A stretch of DNA of 64,000 bases from Ostrinia nubilalis (taxonomy: Eukaryota > Arthropoda > Insecta > Lepidoptera > Crambidae). Position numbers and translations under genes: made by a program. Positions 11,849-22,002 of the stretch are shown piece by piece. The stretch is from positions 11,924,501-11,988,500 of the forward strand of contig NC_087098.1 of the NCBI RefSeq assembly GCF_963855985.1. Direction: 5' to 3'. The notes under the pieces were generated by a model that was given only the letters and a program-made list of their open reading frames with translations, searched no databases and was not told where the DNA came from. Positions within the stretch are counted from its first letter, which is position 1. Every line of letters starts with the position of its first letter.

Positions 11849-12218
11849 TCCTACTAATATTGTAAACTAGCGGCCGCCCGCGACTTCGTACGCGTGGTTC
11901 CCGTTTTACCCAAACAAAAATTTTACTGATTGCATTCTTGGCATCAGTATCGATCACTAATCACCCCCTGATAGTTACTTTGAAAATATATTTCATGTAC
12001 AGAATTGACCTCTCTACAGATTTATTATAAGTATAGATGTGAAAGTTTGTATGGATGTCTGGATGTTTGCTACTCTTTCAAACAAAAACTGCAGAACGGA
12101 TTTTGATGAAACTTTACAGTACTATTGTTTATAACCCAGAATAACATAATAGGCTATAATTTATGACGGTCTGTGACAGACTAAATTTCACGCGGGTGAA
12201 GCCGCGGGCAAAAGCTAG
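11849..12218 (+). mobile_element. Lep1-like non-autonomous Helitron, interrupted
   Basis: It starts TCCTACTAATATT after an A and ends with the hairpin CGCGG-GTGAAG-CCGCG (about 12190-12205), then GGCAAAAG and CTAG (12215-12218) before a T. The A-TC...CTAG-T layout plus a subterminal hairpin is diagnostic of Helitrons. Without the 171-bp insert at 11867-12037 it is about 199 bp, as I recall for the small lepidopteran family called Lep1. It encodes nothing; a Rep/helicase Helitron elsewhere would have to mobilise it by rolling-circle replication. Confidence 0.85.
11867..12037 (-). mobile_element. Second Helitron nested inside the first
   Basis: On the minus strand it begins TCTATACTTATAATAAATC and ends GGCGGCCGCTAG, with host A at 11866 and T at 12038, the expected A/T insertion point. 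It is the same family as the 518-bp copy at 31078-31595 but internally deleted: the microsatellite and most of the body are missing. Removing it restores the host Helitron's TACTAATATTGTAAATGTGA run, which proves the order of insertion. Confidence 0.85.
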
Positions 12219-12319
12219 TGACTTACTATTTTTAAAGTGATTAAAGATTTAGATCGTTCTTTTACGGAGTTTCTACATTCATACGAGCACAAATTAATAA
12301 GTTTGATAAAAAAAATGTG

Positions 12320-12540
12320 TTTACGACCCTTTAGTACCCAGCAGTGAATTTTCGTAAAGCATCGGTCAAAGATTTGAATCCCGGTGGAGTCCATGTAAAT
12401 GTGATGAGAAAACTGACCTGTCTTCTTTTTGGTAAAAATATATTAACGACCCTTTAGTAGGTGCGTAGCAGTGAATTTCCGTGAAAACATCGGGTCAAGG
12501 ATGACCCCCAATGAAGTGCCAGTGGGGTCAGTTTAAAAAA
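12320..12540 (+). repeat. Two-copy direct repeat, period about 125 bp
   Basis: Both copies contain ACGACCCTTTAGTA, AGCAGTGAATTT and a CATCGG-TCAA block (starts near 12322 and 12446). Copies are diverged with small indels. Unknown origin. Confidence 0.6.
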
Positions 12541-12666
12541 ATTATAATAAAAAATCTTTTTCTAAAATAAGATTTTAATGCTCTAAAAACAATAAAACGG
12601 AGCTCCTATGTCTACCTTCCAGCTCAGCTCCACGTAATCATACTATTCCGACTTACACATGCATGC

Positions 12667-13284
12667 AAAGGACAATGTTCGTTCTCCATACATTGTTCGC
12701 CTAAGAACCAACAATTTTGACATATTACTACCCGAAAGCGAAATAATACGATTCTGTGTGTAAGAACAATGATTCCTGATGGACACTTGCCATAAAATTA
12801 ATGATTAAGAATATTAAATCACAGCGATTTTATAATATGTCGTTTATGACAACATGGCGTCTAATGTATTGTGTGAATGTATGAACACCGATTCGCGAAA
12901 AATGTTTTGTATTGTCGTCACGCCGAGTCGCAGCCAAATAGTATAAAATAATAGAACAAGTTTTAGAAATACAACTCGGCATTCCACTTTTATAATATGC
13001 CCACATATTGCACGTACTAAATAAACAACATGAATCGTAGGTTGTTTCCACCCTTGTCATCTGACACATGAAATAAACTCCTATTGTATTATAGATATCG
13101 AAGCCGAATCGTATATAATAATAGAATGGGTTTTGGAGATCACTCGGGGTTCCACTTTTATAAAATACCTACATATTGCATAAAAATAACACGAATCATG
13201 AGTTTTCTTTTCACCATTTACATCTGACACGAGATAACAAACTCCTATCTCCATGACTACCGTCGTAGTCTATGCCAAAGACTA
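12667..13284 (+). repeat. 5' half of a dispersed repeat (copy 1), with internal duplication
   Basis: It starts AAAGGACAATGTTCGTTCTC and aligns with the start of the copy at 20614-21971. Shared blocks include CATACATTGTTCGCC, GTAAGAACAAT, CGCAGCCAAAT, CTCGGC-TTCCAC and the terminal TCTATGC. A segment of about 150 bp occurs twice here (about 12920-13075 and 13090-13250) but once in the other copy. The match breaks just after TCTATGC (about 13275) and resumes at 16592-16598. No coding potential. Ends AAAGGACA and its complement hint at a DNA transposon, but no target duplication is visible. Confidence 0.7.
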
Positions 13285-13682
13285 CAATATTTTAAGCAAG
13301 AAGTTTCAAACCTTAGCGGCTACAGTAACCCCTGGGCCACATACATCGTGATAACATTCGGTCGACACCGGAACGAAGTCTTGCGATTATGCCAAAAAGC
13401 ACCGTATTCTAGTGCGGCTATATCACGTTCAACCGGGGTTTTAATTCGACTAAAGTCCTGACTAAAGACTGGAAGAAAATACACCGCATTGTATGAGCAC
13501 TTCGTGTTCGTTAAAGCGGCTTCAGATCTAGAGCCTACATAGTTTTCTTTCCAATAATATCCGCAAGTAGCGCTGCATGATCTTTACAAAAAAAACGGCA
13601 ATAGTTATTAAGGTGCCAAAATTATATGATTACTTTGACACGGTATTATACACGTTCGAAGATTTGTCATTTTCATTCATTT

Positions 13683-13842
13683 CATCATCATCATCATTTC
13701 ATCCACAGGACGTCCACTACTGAACATAGGCCTCCCCCAATGACTTCCACATCGCACGGTTGGTAGCGGCCTGCATCTAGCGCCTTCCCGCTACCTTTAT
13801 GAGGTCGTCGGTCCACCTGGTGGGTGGACGTCCCACGCTGCG
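13683..13842 (-). mobile_element. 160-bp RTE tail with 13-bp target duplication
   Basis: TTTTCATTCATTT at 13670-13682 is repeated exactly at 13843-13855. Between them lies a minus-strand, 5'-truncated RTE 3' end of the (ATG)n subfamily: ATC repeats, then the complement of CAGTAGTGGACGTCC and the conserved GGTGGACCGACGACCTCAT block. The right edge stops inside the conserved CACGCTGCG motif. Confidence 0.9.
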
Positions 13843-14227
13843 TTTTCATTCATTTATTATTTTCTTAAAGTGCCGGAAAAAAAATAGTTTCTAGCTGTCC
13901 CAGCAACTTCGTCAATAAAAAGTTGTCTTGTCTTATCTTTAAAATCGTAATATTAATTTCTGAACGTATCCTGTTTGACACCTAATAATATTATTTGATA
14001 TAGCTGGCTCGGCGAATTTCGGCAAATTAATTTTGACATTGCAGAATATGACTTTTGATAGGTTTATCATAGAATTCGGCGGGGATATCCTCACGGAGGA
14101 AGTTCGAAAAATGGCGGAACAAGATCTTATAATAATGCAAGGCCGAAGCTGTAACGCGCGTGCTCCTAAGTGTAATCCGGCGAGTATACAATAAATAGTA
14201 ATGTCTGGTAAATACTGGTAATACGTA

Positions 14228-14475
14228 TCGTTCGTTCGTTCGTTTCAGCCGAAAAGACGTCCACTGCTGGACAAAGGCCTCCCCCAAGGATTTCCACGAA
14301 GACCGATCCTGCACCGCTCGCATACAGGCACCTCCCGCGACCTTCACCAGATCGTCGGTCCACCTAGTGGGAGGCCTGCCCACGCTACGTCTTTCGGCTC
14401 GTGGTCGCCACTCATGAACTTTCCTGCCCCAGCGGCCATCAGCTCTACGAGCTATGTGCCCCGCCCCGTCTATAT
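14228..14475 (-). mobile_element. RTE 3' end, (GAAC)n-tail subfamily
   Basis: Plus-strand CGTTCGTTCGTTCGTTTC (14228-14247) is the reverse complement of a (GAAC)n tail. Upstream on the minus strand the frame gives GRPPTRWTDDLVKVAG, AVQDRSSWKSLGEAFVQQW, the C-terminal end of RTE reverse transcriptases (14250-14383). The copy is 5' truncated near 14475. Target duplication not identified. It lies in the 3.3-kb insertion that splits the dispersed repeat. Confidence 0.85.
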
Positions 14476-16591
14476 CTATATGCGCTACGATTACAGGGTA
14501 TCATTTTGCATAGTCGCAAGACTTCACTCCGCTGCTGTCAAATCAATGTCGCATAATGTTATCGCAATGTGTGTGGCCCTTGGCCAAATCACAGAAGCCT
14601 ATGCGAAGAAAGAGCACTTGAATGACAATGAAAATCAGGGTTACCATTTTATAAGATCTCCTCACTATTGAGGGTGACAAAGTAACATTAATAATCTAGC
14701 CATTAATTACATTTATTACCTATACCAGGCCTGTTCATCTCCGCGAGTTTACATCGAAAACAAAACACGCACGATGGCCCACCTACAGGATACTATTCGA
14801 CAAGGCCTCACATACGAGCGAACATTGACTCACGCACGCGTATTCTTGTGTATGATGGAAGAAAATATAGAAAATGGTGTACTAAATACTGTGCAGTATA
14901 AAACTGCCTCAATAATAAAAACACAGAATGTAATTTTTTAAGTTGCCTCAAGACACTCAGAGGTAAATAAGTAGTTAATATTATTCATGATAATTCATGC
15001 TAAATCCATTGCTAAATCATGTATTTCCTCCGCCATTTTCCGCAGTTTGGCACCTCACGTCACATCATTTTATCGAAGTCAGCCCTATAGCTTCGGCGCA
15101 GTGCCGATCACTGACGTTTGTCAACAAAATGGTGCTTGACTCTTGAGACAGGCTAAATTACACCATATTGTTAATGACATTGAGCATACATTTTTTTAAA
15201 TACCTTCGCGAAGTAAAACTTCTGTACATAGTACTTATTATTATTCTGTGCCTATACGAGAAAGTAAAGCAACATGCGGTTTTATTTTAATTTGTAAAAT
15301 ATTTGTAACAGTTTGTTCTAAGTTTAGTTTTACAACAGTATTGCTGTTTCAGCTGTCACTGTGAAGCTTTGGGAAAATAAATAAATAGAAAAAATATTAA
15401 CATAAATATTTATTTAAGTTTTTCTGTTCATTATCATAATATGCCAATTTAAGTTACACTGTGTGACAGTCTTTGACACTAAACAAACTCTTCAGCTTAA
15501 TAATACTTACCTACAGGGCGTTTTTATAGTTACTCTTGCTGATGAAACAAGAAGGGTTGATTCTACTACTGAAATACAACTACTTTTCTTACAGGACCAA
15601 TATCAAATTCTCCAAAAAATTCACATCCTCGTGATGGTGATAATTTCTATGGAGAGGTTTTTTTTTAATATTCGGTCTCTTGCAATGATATTATAGAACT
15701 ATAGATATGTTACGTTCATAGAAATTACGATTTTAATCCGTGCCGAGCTATTCCAAATTGCACACATTGACAAAATGTAACTGATAAGTGAAACAAAAGA
15801 TACGAAATAGCACGCAAATGAAAGAGATAGCTATAGTTTTAACGATTCTGCACTAACTAATCTATGTCCGCAGCGCACGCATCCTTATCGCTCTAACGTC
15901 AAAACAAGATCGCTTTCTCTTTCTTAACTTGAACATGGCGCATGGCGTCTTGATTGTTTGCATAAATAATTGAAAATATAAATACTAAATAATTTTGCAT
16001 AATCACATGTGTTAAGAGATCCCTTGTATTTTGTTTACTTTAGAGTCATAATTGGTACACTTTCGAAACACACACGATGGCATTTTTTATGTATTTTGGT
16101 AAGAACACAGGAACTTACGGTGTGGTACGCACGCGATTGCGCACGACGCAGGCCACACGAAGACTAAACACAAGACGTCCCAATTGGGACGTATTTGAGT
16201 ATTCACAGCGCGAGCGCTTATAACATTCTGCTTTTGTTTTTATATAATATCATTGGTCTCTTGGGATAAGTTATTCCATTTGAGCAGTAGCATTAATCCT
16301 TTTTATTTGATCACATACAAAAATAACACAAGTGTTTAGGAAAACTTCTTCTTTGGTATGGTATCACCACGGAGTTATAATGGCGGCAACTCTGTATCAC
16401 TGACTTGTAACTTTCAAACAGTATGAATAATTAGGGCACCACATTGGTTTTCTTTCTGAAAAAAGGCTTTCACTTTTAGTACTAACCCTTTAGCACTATT
16501 TCATTGAAATAAAAATACATTAAGCACAGAAGACTGAAATTGAGTCAACTGACGTGACATTTATAATTTGTTGACATTATGACAGTTTGAC
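14476..16591. other. Inner part of a 3.3-kb insertion, unclassified
   Basis: No gene seen. A CG-richer block at about 15030-15130 (GCTTCGGCGCAGTGCCGATC) resembles a repeat I associate with moth genomes but cannot name. Segments at 15850-15960 and 16080-16230 are also CpG-rich. The segment 13285-16591 is bracketed by AAGACTA (13278-13284 and 16592-16598), so it may be one composite insertion. Its ends show no terminal repeats or poly-A tail that I can identify. Confidence 0.4.
16175..16192. repeat. Perfect 18-bp palindrome
   Basis: ACGTCCCAATTGGGACGT is an exact dyad with no spacer. It could bind a dimeric factor or be residue of a fold-back element; alone it says little. Confidence 0.75.
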
Positions 16592-17626
16592 AAGACTAGG
16601 GATTGAAAAAGTTTTAATTGAAAAAGTAAAATGACAATTTATTAAAACGATTCACAAGGATATAATCGATTAAAAATATTTATAAAAAGTTCTGATACTT
16701 GCCTGTAGCGATTATCCAATCCTGGTTTCTACTGAAAAACTACCTCGTGGCAAGATTTTAATAAAATAATAAAATCTTTATCTTCTCTTTCACAATCTAT
16801 AAAAGTTCATTTGGTCTATTATTATACATGTGCTATGAATGAGGGTTTTCGCGATTGAAAAATCCGCGAGATGGCAATACGTAGACGCGAGGTCCAAATG
16901 CTGCATGATTGGTGGATTTTGACATATCTGTCAATGTCATGTCAAAAATAACCAATCATGCAGCCTCTCATTTGGACCTCACGTCTACGTAGGTATTGCC
17001 ATCTGGCGGATTTTTCAATCGCGAAAACCCTCATTGGCATAGATTATGAGAGACTGGCAACTATACTAGGTTGATATATGTTTCTCTCACTTCAACTGGC
17101 ATTGGATTCAACATCGGATTCTGACACTTTTACAGTTATGATACCATGAATATCAGTTTATGGTCCTAATTATTTTTATTTTATTTACGACCTTCGACCA
17201 GTTGGACACTTTAGATAGCTTCTTGTAATAGTGTCAATATCTTTTTAGCTTTTATAGCAAATCTAGTCTTCAAAGCAGTTTAATCGATTTATTTTATTTT
17301 TAAAATCGATATTTTATTGTCTATGATGGCCGCAGGAACATCACTATACATGGACTCCCAGCAATAAAGTACGGTAATGCCTCGTACAGATTTTATCGGC
17401 AAAAATTATGGAACTTGATAGGTTTTAGACCATGCCACGCACCAAAACGTCCGGAAGTTGTAATAGTATTATAGAATAAACGTTAAAAGACTTATTTATT
17501 TAATTTTTCAATGCTTAAGTGTCCATTAGAATGAATGGGTGCTTAATGTATTAAAAAAAATAGAAAATAATTATGATGGGTTAATGTTTTTGGGCGGTTT
17601 TTAGGCGGTTTCTGACAATGTCCTTT
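16592..17626 (+). repeat. 3' half of dispersed repeat copy 1
   Basis: It resumes the alignment with the second copy at GACTAGGGATTG (21041 onward). It shares CGACCAGTTGGACAC, TAGATAGCTTCTTGTA, TTATTGTCTATGATG, AATTATGGAACTT and the end GGCGGTTTCTGACAATGTCC. A 198-bp palindromic MITE (16838-17035) is inserted here and absent from the other copy. The long shared blocks have no conserved open frame between copies, so I treat them as non-coding transposon sequence. Confidence 0.7.
16838..17035. mobile_element. 198-bp near-perfect palindromic MITE
   Basis: It begins AATGAGGGTTTTCGCGATTG and ends with the complement. The arms run about 75-90 bases each, meeting at a TGACATATCTGTCAATGTCA-like centre. 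Arm differences are few (for example CGCGAG against CGCCAG, and ACG against ACCTACG). It is missing from the homologous place in the 20.6-22.0 kb copy, which proves insertion. The duplicated target is ambiguous because the palindrome runs to its ends. Transcription would give a long hairpin RNA. Confidence 0.8.
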
Positions 17627-18054
17627 CAGCTCAATTTGAAACCGGGAAATGGGTCAATTTAAGTTGCAAGATTTGACGACACCAGACATGTGAAAGTAAA
17701 TAAAAGCTTGTAATATGACGAGATGACTGTCGTCTTTTTAGTATCTTGTCAGAATCATTATAAATTTGATACCTATTTAAACAAAATCCCATCATTTAAA
17801 AAAGGTAATATAATTTTGAGTTTTTTCCCTAGCGAAATAAAGCAACATCTCCGTACCATAAAAGCCCGCAATCCTTCATACTCGTTTTAACCCTACATCG
17901 TTTTCCAATTAGCGAAAACCCTAACTCTTTATTACAACTCCATTACTCTCCGATAGCAGCCCGTGTATCCACAACAAATGATTTACTAAAAAACCGGACA
18001 AAAGTGAGACGGACTCGTGCGCGAAAGGTTCCGTATGACAATTTTGTTTTAGTA
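17627..18054. other. Unrecognised stretch
   Basis: No gene or repeat recognised between the dispersed repeat and the SINE. Overlapping minus-strand frames (17921-18452) run through the SINE and RTE insertion and are not a gene. Confidence 0.5.
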
Positions 18055-18227
18055 TAATAGCCACGATAGCCGAACGGTGAAGGGTTCGGAGTGGCCGAGA
18101 TCCGAGGAACGCAGGTTCGAATCCCATCGCCGCTCGAATATTGTGGTGAGCCCACTAACACATGAGCGGGACTATTAGTAATTTGGGCAATACAAATTGC
18201 TATTAATCTTTTAAAAACAAAAAAAAG
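18055..18227 (+). mobile_element. tRNA-derived SINE
   Basis: The head has an A box, TAGCCGAACGG (18067-18077), and a perfect B box, GGTTCGAATCC (18113-18123), 35 bases apart. A non-tRNA body follows (TAGTAATTTGGGCAATACAA) and an A-rich end near 18227. Acceptor and T-stem pairing are degraded, so it is not a functional tRNA. The body motif TAGTAATTTGGGCA recurs at 21977-21990 and, with one change, at 20579-20592, next to the second dispersed-repeat copy. Confidence 0.65.
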
Positions 18228-18258
18228 TATGGGAGCCTCCGTCACAGATTTATTTTCA

Positions 18259-18458
18259 TCATCATCATTAAAATTTTCAGCCCCAGGACGTCCACTTCTG
18301 AACATAGGCCTCACCCAATGATATAATATCCACATCGCCTGGTTGATAGTACGCAGAACTGACGGCCGATGGGCAGCAAGGATTTGAAGTGGAGGCCTCG
18401 TACCGAAAAAAAGCAGCGTGGCACGTCCAGCAAGGTGAACCGACGATCTCATATTTAC
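18259..18458. mobile_element. RTE insertion with 5' inversion and 10-bp target duplication
   Basis: TTTATTTTCA occurs at 18249-18258 and 18459-18468. Between them, 18259 to about 18350 is an RTE 3' end on the minus strand (ATC repeats, complement of GTGGACGTCC). From about 18362 to 18458 the neighbouring upstream part of the same LINE runs on the plus strand (GGCCGATGGGCAGCAAGG, CAGCGTGGCACGTCC, CCGACGATCTCAT). One duplication surrounding oppositely oriented, normally adjacent segments is the signature of twin priming during target-primed reverse transcription. Confidence 0.85.
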
Positions 18459-18469
18459 TTTATTTTCAA

Positions 18470-18736
18470 GCGTCTACCTGTTGCCGTTATGATTATAGAG
18501 CAAAAAACGGCAAAAATATCACTTTGCTCTATGGGAGCCCCTCTTAAATATTTACCTTATCCAATTTTTTCTATTTGTTGTTAGCGGCAACAGAAATAGG
18601 TATGTACATCGTCAGTGAAAATTTCAACTGTCTCGCTATCACAGTTCATGAGATCAGCCTGGGTGACCGACAGACAGCGAAGTCTTGGTAATAAGGTCCC
18701 GTTTTTACCCTTTGGGTACAGAACCCTAAAAACGTT
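18470..18736 (+). mobile_element. Widespread lepidopteran repeat ending GGGTACAGAACCCTAAAA
   Basis: Blocks AGAGCAAAAAACGGCAAAAA, CTATGGGAGCCCC, GAAAATTTCAACTGTC, TCATGAGATCAGCCTGG, GACAGACAGCGAAGTCTTGG and CCCTTTGGGTACAGAACCCT occur in an order I recall from many moth genomes. I cannot name the family. No ORF is preserved. The 5' boundary is uncertain because the RTE insertion lies directly beside it, perhaps inside it. Confidence 0.65.
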
Positions 18737-20200
18737 CGGAAAAGATATTTATGCTCATCGGGGACGCGGTGTCGGTTTCACGATATCCTACTTGATTTAT
18801 TATAGGGATATTTCGTATGAGTATTAAAAATGTGAGCTCTTTGTAAGCCTCCATTGTCTTTGGTGTTAATAATTCAAGTTATAGACAGAAGCGGCGAGTT
18901 CGTAAGATCCGCTTGCACATAAAGTCACACAACTTAGGTCTCACTTATGTTAAAGTTTACTCTACTAAAAGTAAACTGTGTTGTTCTTAAAGAGTATGTA
19001 AGATTTCATACTTTTTAGAGTATAATTTTTGACTCAGTATTGACAATTTGTTATTATTTGATACATGGTACCTGTAATGTAATGTAATAAACTGTAATTA
19101 GTCAAAAATTTTGTAATTTGGGGAGAAAATATTAAGCATTTTGGAAATCTGATTTCAAACAATCTGACACCAGAAATTTGTGACCTCGGTATAAACTATA
19201 AAAGATTTCTGAAAAAAAAAAACGTGCAGAGTTGCAGTTTTTGATTCTATGTAACCATTAAGCACCTTACCTTACGTTTCAATTATTGTACTAGGTACCT
19301 ATCTACATATTTCAGTTACTACTACCGAAGAAAAAAGTTTTGAGAAAGGACAAAAATGGTAAAGATGTACTTACACTGCGTTATGTAATTCGATTGAGTC
19401 TTTCACTTCGGAAAAGTCTTACAAAAATATCGACTGGTCTATTTTATTCTAGGCTTTAAGAAAATGGAACCCTGTAAAAGCTTGATAATAATATGACTAG
19501 AGGGGCCAAATGGGGTCCCAAATGAATACTTATCACATAAAGGCTGGAGTTATGGACGCTTAATACTAGTCTATAACTGAAGGACACGAACTTGACATTG
19601 GTGACCTCTAGATTTTGCGTATCGCTTGCCAAATTCTGTATCCATTTTACATTCCGTTGTATCGAATAAGTCAACAGAACAATTAAATTTTTGTTCCAAA
19701 ATAGTACTTATGTATCATAGTTAAGTAACTATAGTTTGATAGGTATGCCGATGTTCGATGTCATGATAATATTTTCTGAGTTTATTTTTTAATTGTTGGT
19801 TTAATTCACTGGAGCCGGGAGAAACCTGAAACAAAAAAAAAAATTTGCGACGTTAACTTCCATGTTATAGTTTTCCTTTGTTCTGTTATTATGAATTTTT
19901 TTACACTAATACTTTACTCACTATAATAAACAAACAAGTTTCCGAGATTCAACTAAATAACACAAAAATTACTGCAGTTTTAATTAAGCTCAAAACATGC
20001 CAAAATATTTTTACATCAACCGCTATAAATTTTGATTATTGCAAATAAATTAATCCAATGCCAAACATTATAACATCCAACAATATACTATTTCTAATTT
20101 ATATCATAAAATTTTAATCCAACAGATTTACGAACACAGCGCAAGATTTATTAAGATATCAAATACAATAAAAAATATAATGTTACGCATCCGATAAATT
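18737..20200. other. Unrecognised AT-rich stretch
   Basis: Nothing recognised. A 72-codon minus-strand frame at 19456-19674 has ordinary random composition. Confidence 0.5.
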
Positions 20201-20470
20201 CATTACCGAAACAGCTTAACGAGGTCGTGGCGTTCGCGTTGAACTAAAAGCAAAACAATCAATTTCGGGCGACATTCAACACGCGAGGGCCATACATCAA
20301 AACTGACCTTACCCGTGATCTTAAATAGGCACTTGAAACAAAAGAAATACTTTATAAATAGGCGAGAGAACACTCGACGCCTGAGCCATTCATCATTCGC
20401 TCAGAAGACGAGAGCATCTCGACTTTGCAAGGAGCCGATACCATAGTTCGGGGTGAACAGACAGGTTTTT
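20201..20470 (+). promoter_or_regulatory. TATA-type promoter candidate
   Basis: A clean TATAAATAGG lies at 20353-20362 inside a CG-richer patch (20215-20460). Initiator-like CCATTCA or TCATTC sequences occur 34-40 bases downstream (20387-20398), close to usual pol II spacing. The following 70 bases (CGCTCAGAAGACGAGAG...) are non-repetitive and could be a 5' untranslated exon. An AG-GT lies at 20463-20466 (ACAG then GTTTTT), but it is a poor donor. No ORF follows. If real, it would drive a plus-strand transcript whose coding exons lie outside the window or a non-coding RNA. Confidence 0.35.
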
Positions 20471-20573
20471 TTGGGAACTAAGGTTCAAAAGGTTCAAGGT
20501 TAATTTTAATATCTCAAGATCAGACATTCATAGCTAGACTTAGATGTCTATGATTGTGCGAATGAATGAGTGC

Positions 20574-20604
20574 ACATAGTACTTTGGGCAGATGAAAATA
20601 AAGT
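20574..20604 (+). repeat. Left 31-bp direct repeat flanking dispersed repeat copy 2
   Basis: ACATAGTACTTTGGGCAGAT continues to AAAATAAAGT and matches 21972-22002 in 30 of 31 positions. It contains a motif seen in the SINE at 18055-18227, so the pair may be SINE ends and not a target duplication. Confidence 0.8.
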
Positions 20605-20613
20605 AATGATAAT

Positions 20614-21971
20614 AAAGGACAATGTTCGTTCTCCATACATTGTTCGCCGTTAGATCAACAGTGCCGAAATAATACTTTCTAGGTTCTAAATGACACAAAT
20701 CTTTATGTAAGAACAATTATTCCTGGCGGACCAATTCTATAAACTTATTGATAGCAATATTGTTATCATAACCTCTTACTTACTAGTATTGTATTATATT
20801 ATTTTATGCACATCGATTTGGGAGATGTTCTGTATTGTAGTTGTCGCAGCCAAATTGTATTATAATATTGGACGGGTTTTGGAAATAGCTCGGCGTTCCA
20901 CTCTTATGATTTACTTACTTACATTTTGCACGTAAATAAATAACACGAATCATATGTTTACTTTCCACTTTTGACATTTAACACGTGACTTACCAAACTA
21001 ACTATCTCCATGGTTACCGTCTTAGTCTATGCATGACTAGGGATTGAACAACTTTTAATTGAATATTATTAACAATTCTCGATAATTATTATCGATTGAA
21101 AAATATTCGGTATTTGAATCGAAAGATATATTCAATTTTATCAATATCAAAATATTCAATTTTAATAATAAAATAAATATTATTTACTTCCACCTATGAA
21201 ATGTTCTAAAAATTGCCTGGAGCGCTCCCCCAATCCTGGGTTTTCCCTTTCCAAGCTGAGAGGATATCATTTTGGTTCTATCGATACATTATAAAGGTAC
21301 TTAATATTTGAAATGTATTACCAATTATTGTTATAAGCATTTTGAGCGAATAAAACTTTCAATTCTATTAGAACTTTAGACATTTCTCTCACTTTAAGCG
21401 GCATTGGATTTTTCATCGAACTTTGAAACTGTAACAGATATATTAAAGATGATCCCATATTGTTGTCATTGTCTATATCAGTGTTATGATCACAATTCTT
21501 TTTATTTTATTCATGACCTTCGACCAGTTGGACACATTAGATAGCTTCTTGTAGTATCGTGCAATATATTTTTAACTTTTAATTAAAATCTAGTCATACT
21601 GTAGCAATTTGGACGATTTATTTTATTTACAAGATCGGTATCTTATTGTCTATGATGACCGCACAGTCAACATCACTATTACATGGATTCCTAACAATGA
21701 AGTACGGCATTGCCTTGTGCCGATTTTACATAGATTTTATCGACACAAATTATGGAACTTCATAGGATATGGAGCAGGCCACGCCCTAAAATGTCCGGAT
21801 GTCGTCATAGTATTATGGAATACATATAAAATACTTTTATTATTTCATTTTTTAATCCTCAAGTGTCCGTTACAATCTAATTAATATTTAAGTATTCAAA
21901 AAGTAAGAGATTAATTTTGATACTTTACTGCTGTGCCCAGGAATCTAAGGCGGTTTCTGACAATGTCCTTT
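20614..21971 (+). repeat. Dispersed repeat copy 2, uninterrupted (about 1.36 kb)
   Basis: It starts AAAGGACAATGTTCG and ends CTGACAATGTCCTTT, giving short inverted ends (AAAGGACA). It aligns with 12667-13284 and then, without a break, with 16592-17626. This shows the first copy was once contiguous. The 91-codon frame at 21609-21884 (MDDLFYLQDRYLIVYDD...) falls in the conserved part but is not open in copy 1, so I do not call it a gene. A DNA transposon is likely; superfamily unknown. Confidence 0.7.
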
Positions 21972-22002
21972 ACATAGTAATTTGGGCAGATGAAAATAAA
22001 GT
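21972..22002 (+). repeat. Right 31-bp direct repeat flanking dispersed repeat copy 2
   Basis: ACATAGTAATTTGGGCAGAT continues to AAAATAAAGT, abutting the AAAGGAC end directly. One mismatch to 20574-20604. Confidence 0.8.

Noticed and set aside
14027..14383. 118-codon minus-strand ORF as a host gene
   Set aside because: Its first part is the C-terminus of an RTE reverse transcriptase (GRPPTRWTDDLVKVAG); the rest runs past the LINE 3' end into unrelated DNA.
18055..18135. Functional tRNA gene
   Set aside because: A and B boxes are present, but acceptor and T-stem pairing fail and a SINE body follows.
17943..18452. 169-codon minus-strand ORF, the longest in the window
   Set aside because: It crosses an inverted RTE insertion, its duplication and a SINE, so it is a chance frame through several transposons.
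21609..21884. 91-codon ORF inside dispersed repeat copy 2
   Set aside because: The aligned region of copy 1 has stops and frameshifts throughout, and I see no transposase motif.
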